In this document: piece after piece, positions 1 through 9,001 of the stretch
Layout of the letters: every line of letters begins with the position of its first letter
Numbering within the stretch: the first letter of the stretch is position 1
Source: Caldilineaceae bacterium
GTDB taxonomy: Bacteria; Chloroflexota; Anaerolineae; Caldilineales; Caldilineaceae
Assembly: GCA_026645575.1 (NCBI GenBank)
Contig: JAPKMW010000008.1
Coordinates: 124,001-188,000 of the forward strand
DNA length: 64,000 nt
Direction: 5' to 3'
Translations under genes and position numbers: made by a program
Notes under the pieces: generated by a model
Databases searched by the model: none
The model's input: the letters and a program-made list of their open reading frames with translations, nothing else
Told to the model about the DNA's origin: nothing

Positions 1-2
1 TA

Positions 3-122
3 CAAATCATGTTTATCCAGGGTGCACGCCATTATGTTGACACCGTGCGCTTGCTGCACGATGTCGCTGCCGGGCAATATCACTATCACTATACACGACA
101 AGAGCTATCGCGATCGGAGTAA
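3..122 (+). CDS. 3' end of an unidentified gene (partial)
   Basis: An open frame enters from the left edge and ends at a TAA at 120-122, giving the last 39 residues of a protein that finishes in YTRQELSRSE. The next start codon lies three bases after this stop and is preceded by GGAGTAAGG, so the two genes are almost certainly co-transcribed. The tail contains no motif I can assign. The downstream genes (kinase-like, glycosyltransferase, ABC exporter) suggest a role in the same surface-product operon, but that rests on context only. Confidence 0.5.
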   Translation, partial: QIMFIQGARHYVDTVRLLHDVAAGQYHYHYTRQELSRSE

Positions 123-125
123 GGT

Positions 126-1634
126 ATGAGCGTTGGGCAAACACCCCCTTTTGATCAAACAATGCCCCAGTTGCAGGTGGCGCTTGATCCGTTGATGATG
201 CAGGTCATTTTTCAGAATCTATTCGTGACCGACAACGCGGCCATTCAGGTTGATTCTTGCGCCGTGGAACGGGTGAAGTACAAAGCGGGCGAGAAGTGTG
301 TCATCAGCTATCTCTTGCGCCTGTACGATGCTAAAGGTGATGCTGGTCATGAACAGCGCCTGACCGCGCGGCTTTTTCCCGCTGGCTTGTCACAAACTCG
401 GTACGAAAAGGCGCAACGCGAACCCATGACCCCACCGCGCTACGGCCAGGCCGTTATGCACCTGCCCGAACTGAGCATGGTGTTGTGGGCTTTCCCCAAT
501 GACCGCAAGATCGCCACCCTGCCCCATTTGCTGGCGACCGCCGCCCTTCATAACAATGAGCTAGCCGCCATTGTGACGCGTCTCTTGGATGATGCGCACC
601 ACATCGTTCAGCACCGCCACCGACTGGTCCATTATGTACCGGAACACACCTGCACTGTCTGCGTCGAGCTACAAGTCGCGCCAACGCCGTCCGCCGCACT
701 TGTGCGACAAGCAGCAATGCCCAGCGCAACCGAACCCCAGAAGCTTCCAGTACAATCTTCCGGGAAGGGCTGTCTTGTCAATCACGAAGTCCGCTCTACC
801 CTTCCCGGAAGATGCCCCGGCCACCCTGTCGGCTCTCCGCAACTCCTGACCCTCTTTGGCAAAGCCTATTACAACGACGACGGGGCTGAAACCTACCGGT
901 TGATGAACTTGCTTTGGGCTGGTGCGGGCTGTGGCTTGCGTATTGCCCAACCGCTGGCCTACGACCCACAAAGCCGCATCTTATGGCAAAAGGGGCTGCC
1001 GGGGCGGACATTGTTGAGCTATCCATTAGGCCGTCGCACCTTTACCGAACTCTTAGAAGAGGCTGCCCGGTCAGTTGCGCGGTTGCATAGCGCCATGCTC
1101 CCCTGTGTGCGCCAGAGCAGCTTTGCTGATTGGATTGCTCATTTGCACAGCATCCAGCAGTTGCTCAAAGCGGTGCATCCTGCTAGTCAGGCAACCGTTG
1201 CCGCCCTGGTTACCGCCTTACACCGTCAAGCGCCGACCGTTGACCAGGCGCCGGCGGTCACGTTGCATGGCGACCTGCACCTACAAAACTTCCTGGTCGA
1301 TGAAACCGCACCGGCAGGAGAGCGGGTGGCGCTGATCGATCTGGATAATCTCAGCACTGGTTCGCCCTGGCGCGATCTGGGCAGCTTTTGCGCCGGTCTA
1401 TACTATCGTGGTTTGGTGGAAGCGTTGCCCCTGCCCTTGATCCGCCAAGCGCTTGACGCCTTTTGTACGGCTTATGCGGAAGTTGCACCGTGGTCGCTGG
1501 AACCGCAAACGATCGCCTGGTATACGGCCACTGCACTGCTCAATGAGCGCGCCTTTCGCACTGTTTCGCGTATGAAGCATGGTCGTTTTGATCTGCTCGA
1601 CGATCTGATGGCGCTGGCCGGCACGTTGCTCTGA
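126..1634 (+). CDS. APH/choline-kinase family phosphotransferase
   Basis: This 502-residue protein belongs to the aminoglycoside phosphotransferase-like kinase fold. The C-terminal lobe carries an intact Brenner motif, HGDLHLQN (His381, catalytic Asp383, Asn388), followed by IDLDN at about 404-408, which supplies the metal-binding Asp. The substrate is unknown; family members phosphorylate small hydroxylated compounds or sugars. The start has a good ribosome-binding site (GGAGTAAGG) three bases beyond the previous stop. Residues about 183-240 form a low-complexity stretch between the two lobes, and residues 210-229 are encoded by a 15-bp inverted repeat (755-813). The operon continues into a glycosyltransferase and an ABC exporter, so a role in making an exported glycan is likely, but this is inferred. 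A second, catalytically degraded homologue closes the operon. Confidence 0.8.
   Translation: MSVGQTPPFDQTMPQLQVALDPLMMQVIFQNLFVTDNAAIQVDSCAVERVKYKAGEKCVISYLLRLYDAKGDAGHEQRLTARLFPAGLSQTRYEKAQREPMTPPRYGQAVMHLPELSMVLWAFPNDRKIATLPHLLATAALHNNELAAIVTRLLDDAHHIVQHRHRLVHYVPEHTCTVCVELQVAPTPSAALVRQAAMPSATEPQKLPVQSSGKGCLVNHEVRSTLPGRCPGHPVGSPQLLTLFGKAYYNDDGAETYRLMNLLWAGAGCGLRIAQPLAYDPQSRILWQKGLPGRTLLSYPLGRRTFTELLEEAARSVARLHSAMLPCVRQSSFADWIAHLHSIQQLLKAVHPASQATVAALVTALHRQAPTVDQAPAVTLHGDLHLQNFLVDETAPAGERVALIDLDNLSTGSPWRDLGSFCAGLYYRGLVEALPLPLIRQALDAFCTAYAEVAPWSLEPQTIAWYTATALLNERAFRTVSRMKHGRFDLLDDLMALAGTLL
755..813. repeat. Inverted repeat inside the kinase gene
   Basis: Perfect 15-bp arms at 755-769 and 799-813 flank a 29-base spacer, entirely within coding sequence and without breaking the frame. 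The segment encodes part of a linker that looks like an insertion relative to ordinary APH kinases. It may be a small palindromic element that landed in frame. Confidence 0.65.
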
Positions 1635-1683
1635 CCATCATGGTTCAAGCTTGGGTATACCATTGAAAAGATAGGACATTATT

Positions 1684-3909
1684 ATGTTGAATGTAGAAGC
1701 TACTGATCGCACCCGTATCATGCCAACGCCAATCCGTGCTGCCCAGCTAGGGCCATGGCACACGCCGACCTTGCTCTTCTACTGTCAGCATGTCCTGGGC
1801 ATGGGCCACCTCATGCGTAGCCGGGCGTTGGTCGAGGGATTGGTGGACCGCTTTCAGGTCTGTTTCCTCAATGGCGGTGAACTGATCCCCGGCTTTACCT
1901 TTCTACCGGACGTGGAGGTGATCAACCTGCCGCCGCTCAAAGCCGACGCTGCCTTTACCGGCATTCACGGCACCGCCGGCCAAAGCCTGGAAGACATCAA
2001 GACCACACGCACGGCCTTAATATTGGACACTTTCGCCCGTCTCCAACCGGAGATCCTGGTGGTGGAACTCTTCCCTTTTGGCCGCAAAAAGTTCGGCTTT
2101 GAGTTGATGCCACTGCTGGCGCAGATCCGCCGTCAACGTACCGCGGGTGCAGGTGTCGCCACCAAAGTGGTGTGCAGCCTGCGCGATATCATGGTCAGTC
2201 GGCGCGACCAATGGAAACATGAGGAGCGCGCCTGTCGGCTCTTGAATCGCTACTTTGACCTGCTGCTGGTTCATGCCGATCCAACCTTTCAACGGCTGGA
2301 AGAATCGTTTGGTCAGGTGGCGGCCATTACGACGCCGCTGGCCTATACCGGTTACGTGGCGCAAGCGGAAAGCGCCGAAGAAACAGAAGCGGTTAACGCC
2401 CTTGAATCGCTGATCCCCATCCATAAGCCCTTGATTCTAGGCAGTATCGGCGGTGGGCGGGTCGGGAGTGAATTGTTGGCAAGTACGGTGGCCGCCAGCG
2501 CGCGACTGGCCGCGACACAGTCGCACCAACTGCTGCTCTTTGGCGGCCCTTATTTGCCGGAGGAAGAATTTCAACAACTGGCGGCGGCGGTTGCCGGCTA
2601 TGATCACATTGTGCTGCGGCGCTATACCAACCGCTTCTTGCACTACATGGCGCAGGCCGATCTTTCGATTAGCATGGCGGGTTACAACACCTGTATGAAC
2701 CTGCTCACCACCGGGACACGCGCACTGTTGCTGCCCTTTACCGGCGGCGACAATGACGAACAGTCGATCCGGGCGACCAAACTGGCAGAGATGGGTGTCG
2801 CCGGTATGTTGACCCCCGCTGATCTGACGCCGACCCGATTGGCGGAACGGATGGCCCAACAATTAGCCGCGCCGCAACCGGCAAGTACACTGGACTTAAA
2901 CGGTGTCAACGCGACCGCTACCCGTTTGGCCGAACTGGTCACGCCGGAGCCAAAGGCGTCCATTCACCATCATGGCGCCCGATTGGCCTTTCCCGGCGCC
3001 GATGTGATCGACAGTCAATTGCGCCCTTTCCTCGACCAACTGGGGGAAACCCGTTCCACCATCGCCGAACCGCTCCATTTCTTTCTGCGTGATGATGATA
3101 TTGACGAAGATGAGGAGACGCTGCGCGAATTGCTCGACATTGCGTTGGCCCGCGGCGTACCGGTTAACCTGGAGATCATTCCCGGTCGATTGACCGAAGC
3201 CGGCATCCGCCTGGTCAGCGACCACAAACGCTTTACACCGGATCTGGTGGGGTTGGATCAACATGGCTGGCAACACACGAACCATGAGCCGAGCGGGCGC
3301 AAGTGTGAATTTGGCCCCAGCCGCAGCTATGAACAGCAATACGCCGACATTGCCCAGGGCAAGGCGCTGCTCGAAGCTACCTTTGAAGAACTCTTTACCC
3401 CCGTCTTTACGCCCCCCTGGAATCGCTACACGGCTGACACTCTGCGCGTCTTGGATGAATTGGGCTTTGCTGTTTTCTCTGGCCTGCGCAATTCAAGCGC
3501 GCACCATTCCGAGCAAGTGCGCTTGCAAGAGAGTGCGCACCATTCCGAGCAGGTGCGCTTGCAAGAGAGTGCGCACCATTCCGAGCAGGTGCGCTTGAAA
3601 AATGGACCAGTGACCGGCTATGGTTTTCAGGATCTCTCAGTGACACTCGATCTCTACCGCTGGAAAGAAGGCGCCGCCATGAAAGCCCCAGCCCTCTTTG
3701 TGGATGAGTTGTTGGCCCAGTTGCGCAGTGGCGACACCATCGGCCTGCTGCTCCACCACAAGGTGATGGATACCGACGCGTTTGCCTTTTTGGATGAGCT
3801 GCTGGCGACCTTGCGCCGCTATCCCTTTATCCACTTTCACACCTTTGCCACATTACAACAAGTGCGCAACGACCAGTACGTTGTGCAAGGGAGTGCTTAT
3901 GGCGCGTGA
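1684..3909 (+). CDS. Glycosyltransferase fused to a polysaccharide-deacetylase-like domain
   Basis: The first 430 or so residues of this 741-residue protein look like a GT-B glycosyltransferase of the MurG/COG4671 type. There is an N-terminal GMGHLMR loop near residues 39-45 and a C-terminal nucleotide-sugar lobe with a GSIGGGR segment and a GYNTCMNLL segment. From about 460 onward the protein resembles NodB-type polysaccharide deacetylases or a catalytically altered relative: an RDDD motif near 467, DQHGWQHTNH near 525 and TPPWNRY near 577. The fusion suggests one chain that adds a sugar and trims an acyl group on the same polymer or glycolipid. Residues 606-638 are a 12-residue tandem repeat (SAHHSEQVRLQE) not expected in the family. 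The gene overlaps the ABC transporter start by 11 bases. An in-frame Met13 is an alternative start. Confidence 0.72.
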   Translation: MLNVEATDRTRIMPTPIRAAQLGPWHTPTLLFYCQHVLGMGHLMRSRALVEGLVDRFQVCFLNGGELIPGFTFLPDVEVINLPPLKADAAFTGIHGTAGQSLEDIKTTRTALILDTFARLQPEILVVELFPFGRKKFGFELMPLLAQIRRQRTAGAGVATKVVCSLRDIMVSRRDQWKHEERACRLLNRYFDLLLVHADPTFQRLEESFGQVAAITTPLAYTGYVAQAESAEETEAVNALESLIPIHKPLILGSIGGGRVGSELLASTVAASARLAATQSHQLLLFGGPYLPEEEFQQLAAAVAGYDHIVLRRYTNRFLHYMAQADLSISMAGYNTCMNLLTTGTRALLLPFTGGDNDEQSIRATKLAEMGVAGMLTPADLTPTRLAERMAQQLAAPQPASTLDLNGVNATATRLAELVTPEPKASIHHHGARLAFPGADVIDSQLRPFLDQLGETRSTIAEPLHFFLRDDDIDEDEETLRELLDIALARGVPVNLEIIPGRLTEAGIRLVSDHKRFTPDLVGLDQHGWQHTNHEPSGRKCEFGPSRSYEQQYADIAQGKALLEATFEELFTPVFTPPWNRYTADTLRVLDELGFAVFSGLRNSSAHHSEQVRLQESAHHSEQVRLQESAHHSEQVRLKNGPVTGYGFQDLSVTLDLYRWKEGAAMKAPALFVDELLAQLRSGDTIGLLLHHKVMDTDAFAFLDELLATLRRYPFIHFHTFATLQQVRNDQYVVQGSAYGA
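3499..3597. repeat. 36-bp in-frame tandem repeat (2.75 units)
   Basis: Units start at 3499, 3535 and 3571, the last one truncated at 3597. Units two and three each contain a small inverted repeat, GCGCACC / GGTGCGC, with a 10-base spacer; in unit one this pairing has one mismatch. The unit length is a multiple of three, so each copy adds the 12 residues SAHHSEQVRLQE to the deacetylase-like domain. The near-identity of the units implies recent expansion. Confidence 0.9.
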
Positions 3910-6577
3910 GATTCGCACTTGCCACCGCTGCTTACTGGCGGTGTTGGGACTACTTTTGCTGATCGCCGCGACCGGTATGAGGCTACCTGCGCCGTTGCCC
4001 AAGGACGAGCCGGCGCGTCAAGTCTTGATTACCATCCTCTCGCCCCTGACAATGAGGGCCGGCAATCCTGTGGACGTGCAGGTGGCGCTGATCAACGGCA
4101 ATGGGCAGGCCGTTGAAGATCTCCCGGTTATGTTCTATCTTGGCGAACAGTGGCGCCAGGAAGTCGAGAGCGACGGGCAGGGCAGGGCATACTTTCGCCT
4201 GCTGGATTCACTCCCGGCGGGCGATCACCTGTTGATCATCAAGGTGAAGGGCAAACATGGCTTTCGTGATAGCTGGATCCAGAGCCAGCTAACGGTGCTT
4301 GGCGCGCCGGCAACCGCAACTAGTGAGGCCAAAGCCAGCGCGGTGGCAAACCCTGCGCTGGTTGTTCAACTGACCGCCGTCTCCGCTGTCACAGTGCCGC
4401 CCGTGCAAGCTATCACTCAACCAGTGCTGCCTGCGCCAACGGTGGCTGCACCTGTGGCTGTCGTGCGTGTAATCAGTACAACCCCTGCCAATGAAACTCG
4501 ACCAGTCGTACTACCTACCGCCGTGTCAACGGTTGTTCGCACAGACGCACCCGCGCTCCCGGTTGCACTGCCTACGGTGGCGCAACTGCCGTCGCCCGGC
4601 TTCAGCTTGCGGGATCTGGGCCTGGGGTTATTCGTCGGCGTCCTGTTGACGATTCTGTTATTCATGTCGAACCACTTCTGGCAAATTCTGGCGTGGATCC
4701 GGTTACGCGTCCACACACCAACGGTCTCCCTCCCCTGGCACAGCACAAGCAATTTTTATCACTTGATGATAGACCACATTCGCCGTGCCAAGTGGGGATT
4801 GCTCTGCGCTCTGGCTAGCATGGTGGGCAGCGCATTGATGGACTTAATCAGTCCGTGGCCGCTCAAGATTATTTTTGACTATATCTTGCTGGGCGCTCCC
4901 TTGCCGGCGGCGCTGGGCTGGTTAACGCACCTGACTAATAGCGATCCGCTGATCCTGCTGGCTGTGGTTGCCGGCGTCATTGTGCTGATTGCCCTCTTGC
5001 AGAGCGGCTTTGCCTATTTGGAAAATTACATGACCACCCGCGCCGGCTACCAATTGGTCAATACGTTGCGACGTGAACTCTTTCTCCATTTCCAGCGCCT
5101 CTCGCTCACCTTTCACCAGGAGAGCAAACGGGGTGAACTGGTCTTTAACGTCGCCGATGACGCCCAGACCCTGCGCGATGCCTTTACCGATTCGGCGCTC
5201 TCCTTGGTAACGCAGGTGTTGACCATTGTCGGTATGTTTGCCATTATGTTCTATGTCAACTGGCAGTTGAGCCTGATCCCGCTGCTCACCTTCCCGTTGC
5301 TCTTTGCCGTCTATCACTATCTGCAAACCCAACTCAAGACGGCGGTGCGCAAGCTGCGCAAAAGGGAAGGCAACATTGCCGCTCACCTGACCGAGAATCT
5401 GTCGGTTATGCCGATGATCCAAGCCTTTGGTCGGGAAAAGCACGAAGTCGCCCGCTTTGACGCCGAGAACGACCAGAATCTGGCAAGCGGCGTGCAGATT
5501 GCCAGATTGAGCGCCGCCCTGAATCGCACCATTTCGATGATCAGCGAAGTCGGACTGGCGGCGGTGGTCTTTGCTGGCGCCTGGCTGGCCTTGCGCGGCA
5601 CCATGACCCCCGGCGATGTGCTGATCTTTATCACCTATGTACGCACCATGTACAAACCGCTGCGGCAGATGGTCAAAATGTCCGCCAAACTCAACAGTGC
5701 CTGGGTCGCCGCCCAGCGCATTGCCGCCGTGCTGGATATTGCCCCAGCCGTCCAAGACAAAGCCGACGCCATCCCCGCTCGCCACCTTCAGGGCAACATC
5801 GTCTTTCAACAGGTCGCCTTTCAGTATAAAGCCGGTCAACCGGTGCTGCGCGATCTTTCCTTCCAGGTGCGACCGGGACAACGGGTGGCGCTGGTGGGGC
5901 CATCCGGCGCTGGTAAATCGACCATTACCAGTTTGCTCCTGCGGCTCTATGACCCAACGCAAGGCGTAATTCGGCTCGACGGCATCGATCTGCGCGACTA
6001 CCAGCGGGAATCCTTACGTCAGCAGATCGGTCTGGTGCTGCAAGATGCCCTGCTCTTTGGCGCCACCATTCGGGAAAATATCTGTTATGGCAAGCCGGAT
6101 GCTACCCAGACGGAAGTAGAAGCCGCCGCCCGCCAAGCGCACATTCATGACTTTATTGCCGCCCTGCCCAACGGGTATGACACCGTCATCGGGGAGATGG
6201 GCAGCACCCTTTCTGGTGGTCAGCGCCAACGCATTGCGATTGCTCGCGCCCTGGTCAAGCAACCTGCCATCCTACTTCTCGACGAGCCAACCAGCGCATT
6301 GGACGCTGAATCGAAAGCGCTGGTAGAGGAGACGATCAATCGTCTACAACGGGGCAAAACGGTGCTGGTGATTGCCCATCATCTGGCAAGCATCCACCAT
6401 TTTGACAAGATTATTGTGATGGACCAGGGGCGCGCGGTGGAGCAGGGGACGCACGCCGAATTGTTGGCCCGCCGCGGTCTCTATGCCGAACTCTATCGCC
6501 TCCAACAGCCTGCTGCCGAGCGCCCCACCGCTGCGTCCGTTCCTTCATTCTTGCCAGCGATGGCGGGAGCCGACTAA
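3899..6577 (+). CDS. ABC exporter (TMD-NBD) with an Ig-like N-terminal extension
   Basis: The 892-residue half-transporter has a complete C-terminal ATPase: Walker A GPSGAGKST near residue 667, signature LSGGQRQRIA near 771, Walker B LLLDEPTSALD near 793, and an H-loop His in VIAHHLASI. A six-helix exporter domain precedes it from about residue 285. The first 260 residues are unusual: a signal-like helix (about 9-25), an Ig-like or carboxypeptidase-regulatory-like extracytoplasmic domain, a Pro/Val/Thr-rich linker, then another helix near 240-262. I chose the ATG at 3899 because AAGGGAG lies just upstream and it overlaps the previous gene. Its stop overlaps the next start (TAATG). It presumably homodimerises and exports the product of this operon. 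Confidence 0.85.
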   Translation: MAREIRTCHRCLLAVLGLLLLIAATGMRLPAPLPKDEPARQVLITILSPLTMRAGNPVDVQVALINGNGQAVEDLPVMFYLGEQWRQEVESDGQGRAYFRLLDSLPAGDHLLIIKVKGKHGFRDSWIQSQLTVLGAPATATSEAKASAVANPALVVQLTAVSAVTVPPVQAITQPVLPAPTVAAPVAVVRVISTTPANETRPVVLPTAVSTVVRTDAPALPVALPTVAQLPSPGFSLRDLGLGLFVGVLLTILLFMSNHFWQILAWIRLRVHTPTVSLPWHSTSNFYHLMIDHIRRAKWGLLCALASMVGSALMDLISPWPLKIIFDYILLGAPLPAALGWLTHLTNSDPLILLAVVAGVIVLIALLQSGFAYLENYMTTRAGYQLVNTLRRELFLHFQRLSLTFHQESKRGELVFNVADDAQTLRDAFTDSALSLVTQVLTIVGMFAIMFYVNWQLSLIPLLTFPLLFAVYHYLQTQLKTAVRKLRKREGNIAAHLTENLSVMPMIQAFGREKHEVARFDAENDQNLASGVQIARLSAALNRTISMISEVGLAAVVFAGAWLALRGTMTPGDVLIFITYVRTMYKPLRQMVKMSAKLNSAWVAAQRIAAVLDIAPAVQDKADAIPARHLQGNIVFQQVAFQYKAGQPVLRDLSFQVRPGQRVALVGPSGAGKSTITSLLLRLYDPTQGVIRLDGIDLRDYQRESLRQQIGLVLQDALLFGATIRENICYGKPDATQTEVEAAARQAHIHDFIAALPNGYDTVIGEMGSTLSGGQRQRIAIARALVKQPAILLLDEPTSALDAESKALVEETINRLQRGKTVLVIAHHLASIHHFDKIIVMDQGRAVEQGTHAELLARRGLYAELYRLQQPAAERPTAASVPSFLPAMAGAD

Positions 6578-7779
6578 TGACCACGCAACCGTATGACACT
6601 TATCGCGACCTGTTAGCTGCGCTGACGACCGATGAAATCCCGCTAGCTGCACTGGAAGAGGCTGCTTGGCAATGGGGCTGGTGGCGCTGTGACCAGCCGT
6701 GGCAGCGCACCTATGCCCGCTTTCATTTGGGGGAGACGCCATTGGTGACGCTGATCTATGAGACAGTTCAGGCACCGCAGGCAATCTGTGTTATGGACCT
6801 CTTGGCGACCGCACCGGACGTCATCGCCCCGGAACAAACGTTGTTGCACAACAAACAAGTGGGTTGGCTTCGGCTTACGCGTTTCCCCCATGATTCGGCG
6901 CTACCCACCCTGCCGGTCACGTTGTCGCTGCCAGGGCAACCCAACGTGCTGCGTTATCGCCCACAGAAGCGCTGCACCATCCGCTTTGCCGAGAATGGCG
7001 CCGGGGAAGCGGTGCGCTTTGCTAAGGTCTTTGCTGATGAGCGGGGTGCAACGATTCATACGGAGAGTTTGGCTCTATGGCAGGCGGCTACTGGTGGCAA
7101 ATTAGATTTTGCTGTGGCGCAACCGCTCTGTTGGGACGCTACCACCCGTACCCTCTGGCAAGGCGCGGTGCCAGGACAACCGCTGGTGGATCGGCTCCTT
7201 TCCCCCGCCGGCCCGGCACTGGCGGAACGGATGGGGCGCGCAGCGGCGTCGATCACCCGCAGCACGTTGCAGCCAACCCAGACCACTTCGGCCAAGAGCC
7301 AACTCAAACGCTCGACCAAGTATGCCGATTATTTGCGCACTTTCTTTCCTGCCCTGCGACCAGCGCTGGATTGTTTGTTGGCGCGGCTGACTGCCATTCA
7401 TGCCGATGCTGATCCGTCACGCCTACGCCCCATCCACGGTGCGCCCCATGCCCACCAGTGGCTGGATGATGGCGAGCGGTTGGGCTTGGTCGATTTTGAT
7501 GGCTTTGCCTGGGGTGATCCGGAACTGGATGTCGCGACCTTTATGGCGGAGATGGATTTTGAGGATTGGGAGAGTGCGCCCGTGGCAGCGATCAATGCGC
7601 GCTTCCAAGCGGGGTATGAAGCCGTGGCCGGGCCATTGGACGCCCGCTTGCTCCAAGCCTACCGCGCCCATAAACGGTTGAGTAAGGCATTACGCAATGC
7701 TTATGCCGTCCGTACCGACAATGATATGCGCGTCGAGCGGGCGTTGGGACAAGCGCTCGTCTGTGCATTGCAAGTATGA
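6577..7779 (+). CDS. APH-like protein with a degraded catalytic loop
   Basis: The 400-residue protein has an APH-type fold but the Brenner motif reads HGAPHAHQ (residues 287-294): the catalytic Asp is Ala289 and the Asn is Gln294. The following VDFDGFAWGDPELD segment (305-318) is retained, including the metal-ligand Asp position. On family knowledge it should be a very poor kinase, so a binding or regulatory role is more likely. The start ATG overlaps the stop of the exporter gene, indicating translational coupling. It is the last gene of the operon and a distant paralogue of the intact kinase at 126-1634. Confidence 0.75.
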   Translation: MTTQPYDTYRDLLAALTTDEIPLAALEEAAWQWGWWRCDQPWQRTYARFHLGETPLVTLIYETVQAPQAICVMDLLATAPDVIAPEQTLLHNKQVGWLRLTRFPHDSALPTLPVTLSLPGQPNVLRYRPQKRCTIRFAENGAGEAVRFAKVFADERGATIHTESLALWQAATGGKLDFAVAQPLCWDATTRTLWQGAVPGQPLVDRLLSPAGPALAERMGRAAASITRSTLQPTQTTSAKSQLKRSTKYADYLRTFFPALRPALDCLLARLTAIHADADPSRLRPIHGAPHAHQWLDDGERLGLVDFDGFAWGDPELDVATFMAEMDFEDWESAPVAAINARFQAGYEAVAGPLDARLLQAYRAHKRLSKALRNAYAVRTDNDMRVERALGQALVCALQV

Positions 7780-7786
7780 TCTGTTA

Positions 7787-8011
7787 CTACCGGAAAAAGC
7801 GCGCCACAATATTCAAGATGATCGACAGCACAATACTCAATACGATCATCGTGCCAAAGGGTGCATAGAAGCGAAAGTTTTCCCGCTCTACCGTAATATC
7901 TCCCGGCAAGTTGCCCAACCCCGGAATGCGCCCGGCAAAGGTCAGCAGGGCGCCGATTACAAAGACGGCAATCCCTAGTAGCATCAACAGTCGTCCCAGT
8001 TCGCCAAACAT
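7787..8011 (-). CDS. DUF2905 family membrane protein
   Basis: The 74-residue protein matches the DUF2905 pattern: an N-terminal hydrophobic helix (about 8-27), a central RIPGLGNLPGDI segment, a short Arg/Glu-rich stretch and a second hydrophobic helix (about 51-70). The family is widespread as a small inner-membrane protein of unknown function. It ends 8 bases from the convergent APH-like gene and lies downstream of the thioredoxin gene, with a strong hairpin between them. Confidence 0.8.
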   Translation of the reverse strand: MFGELGRLLMLLGIAVFVIGALLTFAGRIPGLGNLPGDITVERENFRFYAPFGTMIVLSIVLSIILNIVARFFR

Positions 8012-8036
8012 GGTTTACTCCTCACGTAATGACAAC

Positions 8037-8095
8037 ATCGTAGTAAAGACTTTAGTCTTCATGTTTGGTACGAAGACTAAAGTCTTTACTACGAT
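8037..8095. repeat. Perfect 24-bp inverted repeat between DUF2905 and thioredoxin genes
   Basis: Arms at 8037-8060 and 8072-8095 are exact complements with an 11-base loop. The outer arm overlaps the TAA of the thioredoxin gene. There is no T-tract, so it may be an mRNA-processing or stabilising stem, or a palindromic mobile element. Confidence 0.85.
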
Positions 8096-8805
8096 TAATT
8101 CAACTGGCGCGCCAGCCGCTGTTGTAGCACATTGGCCGGTTGGACGCCCACCATCTGATCGACGACCTTGCCCCGTTTGAAAATATAGAGTGCCGGGATG
8201 CCCATGATCTGATAGTGCTGGGCGGTGTGCGGGTTCTCATCGACATTGAGCTTACCGACAATGGCACGCCCTTGAAATTCACGGGCAAGCTGCTCGACCG
8301 TCGGCGCCACCATACGACAGGGGCCGCACCAGGGCGCCCAAAAATCGACTAATACCGGCTGGGCGCTGTTGATAATCTGGGCAAAATTGGCGTCAGTCAA
8401 GGTAATGGGGTGGTCACTGCCTTGCGCTTGGGGTGTTGGCGATGGTTGTGGCGCCACTGCTTGCGGACGGACGCCGCCTTCGGCCAGATAGCGCAACCAG
8501 CCATTGATCGCGTCTGCGGATAAGGCGCCGGCCAGGGTATTTTCCACCGTCTTGTCTTTGATGAAAACCAGCGCCGGCGTTTGGCGAAGCTGGTAACGCT
8601 CCACTAACGCCCGTTCTGCGCTTGTATCAACCTTTGCAATCAACAACTTACCGGCATATTGGGTGGCGGCTTGGGTTAATTGCGTTTCAATGGCCGGCGG
8701 CAGCGGCGCTTGTTGGCTCCAAAAAACGAGCGCCACAGGCAAGCCAGTTTGCAAAACCCGGTTGATGCTCTGTTCATTCGTATGAATTACGGTGTCAATC
8801 TTCAT
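8095..8805 (-). CDS. Double-thioredoxin-fold protein with one active site
   Basis: The 236-residue protein has two thioredoxin folds joined by a Pro/Gln-rich linker (about 115-130). The second domain has the classical WAPWCGPC active site near residue 160 and the cis-Pro loop MGIPALYIF, so it should act as a disulfide reductase. The first domain keeps the fold pattern and a TPALVF cis-Pro loop but has SQQAPL where the CxxC should be, so it cannot do redox chemistry. No signal peptide is visible, which points to the cytoplasm. The ATG is preceded by GGGGGAAAG. Degenerate domain pairs of this kind often bind client proteins, but that is inference. Confidence 0.88.
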   Translation of the reverse strand: MKIDTVIHTNEQSINRVLQTGLPVALVFWSQQAPLPPAIETQLTQAATQYAGKLLIAKVDTSAERALVERYQLRQTPALVFIKDKTVENTLAGALSADAINGWLRYLAEGGVRPQAVAPQPSPTPQAQGSDHPITLTDANFAQIINSAQPVLVDFWAPWCGPCRMVAPTVEQLAREFQGRAIVGKLNVDENPHTAQHYQIMGIPALYIFKRGKVVDQMVGVQPANVLQQRLARQLN

Positions 8806-9001
8806 TTGCTTTCCCCCGTCTCTGCTTTGTCACTCGTGTATGATACCCTACTGTCAACAATAACACAGTAAGATTAGTCTGGTGTCAGCACTCTGTTGGC
8901 GTTTTGTCTGTTTTGCTGTTGCTGTGTCTATCGTTTCTGGTATCGGTTTCCCTAAGGGCATGACTAGCCGATAGGTTTAACCGCCTGACCATTTTTCATA
9001 A

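Noticed and set aside
8820..8870. Promoter for the thioredoxin gene
   Set aside because: A TTGACA exists on the minus strand, but the nearest -10-like TATCAT is only 7 bases away, incompatible with a sigma-70 promoter.
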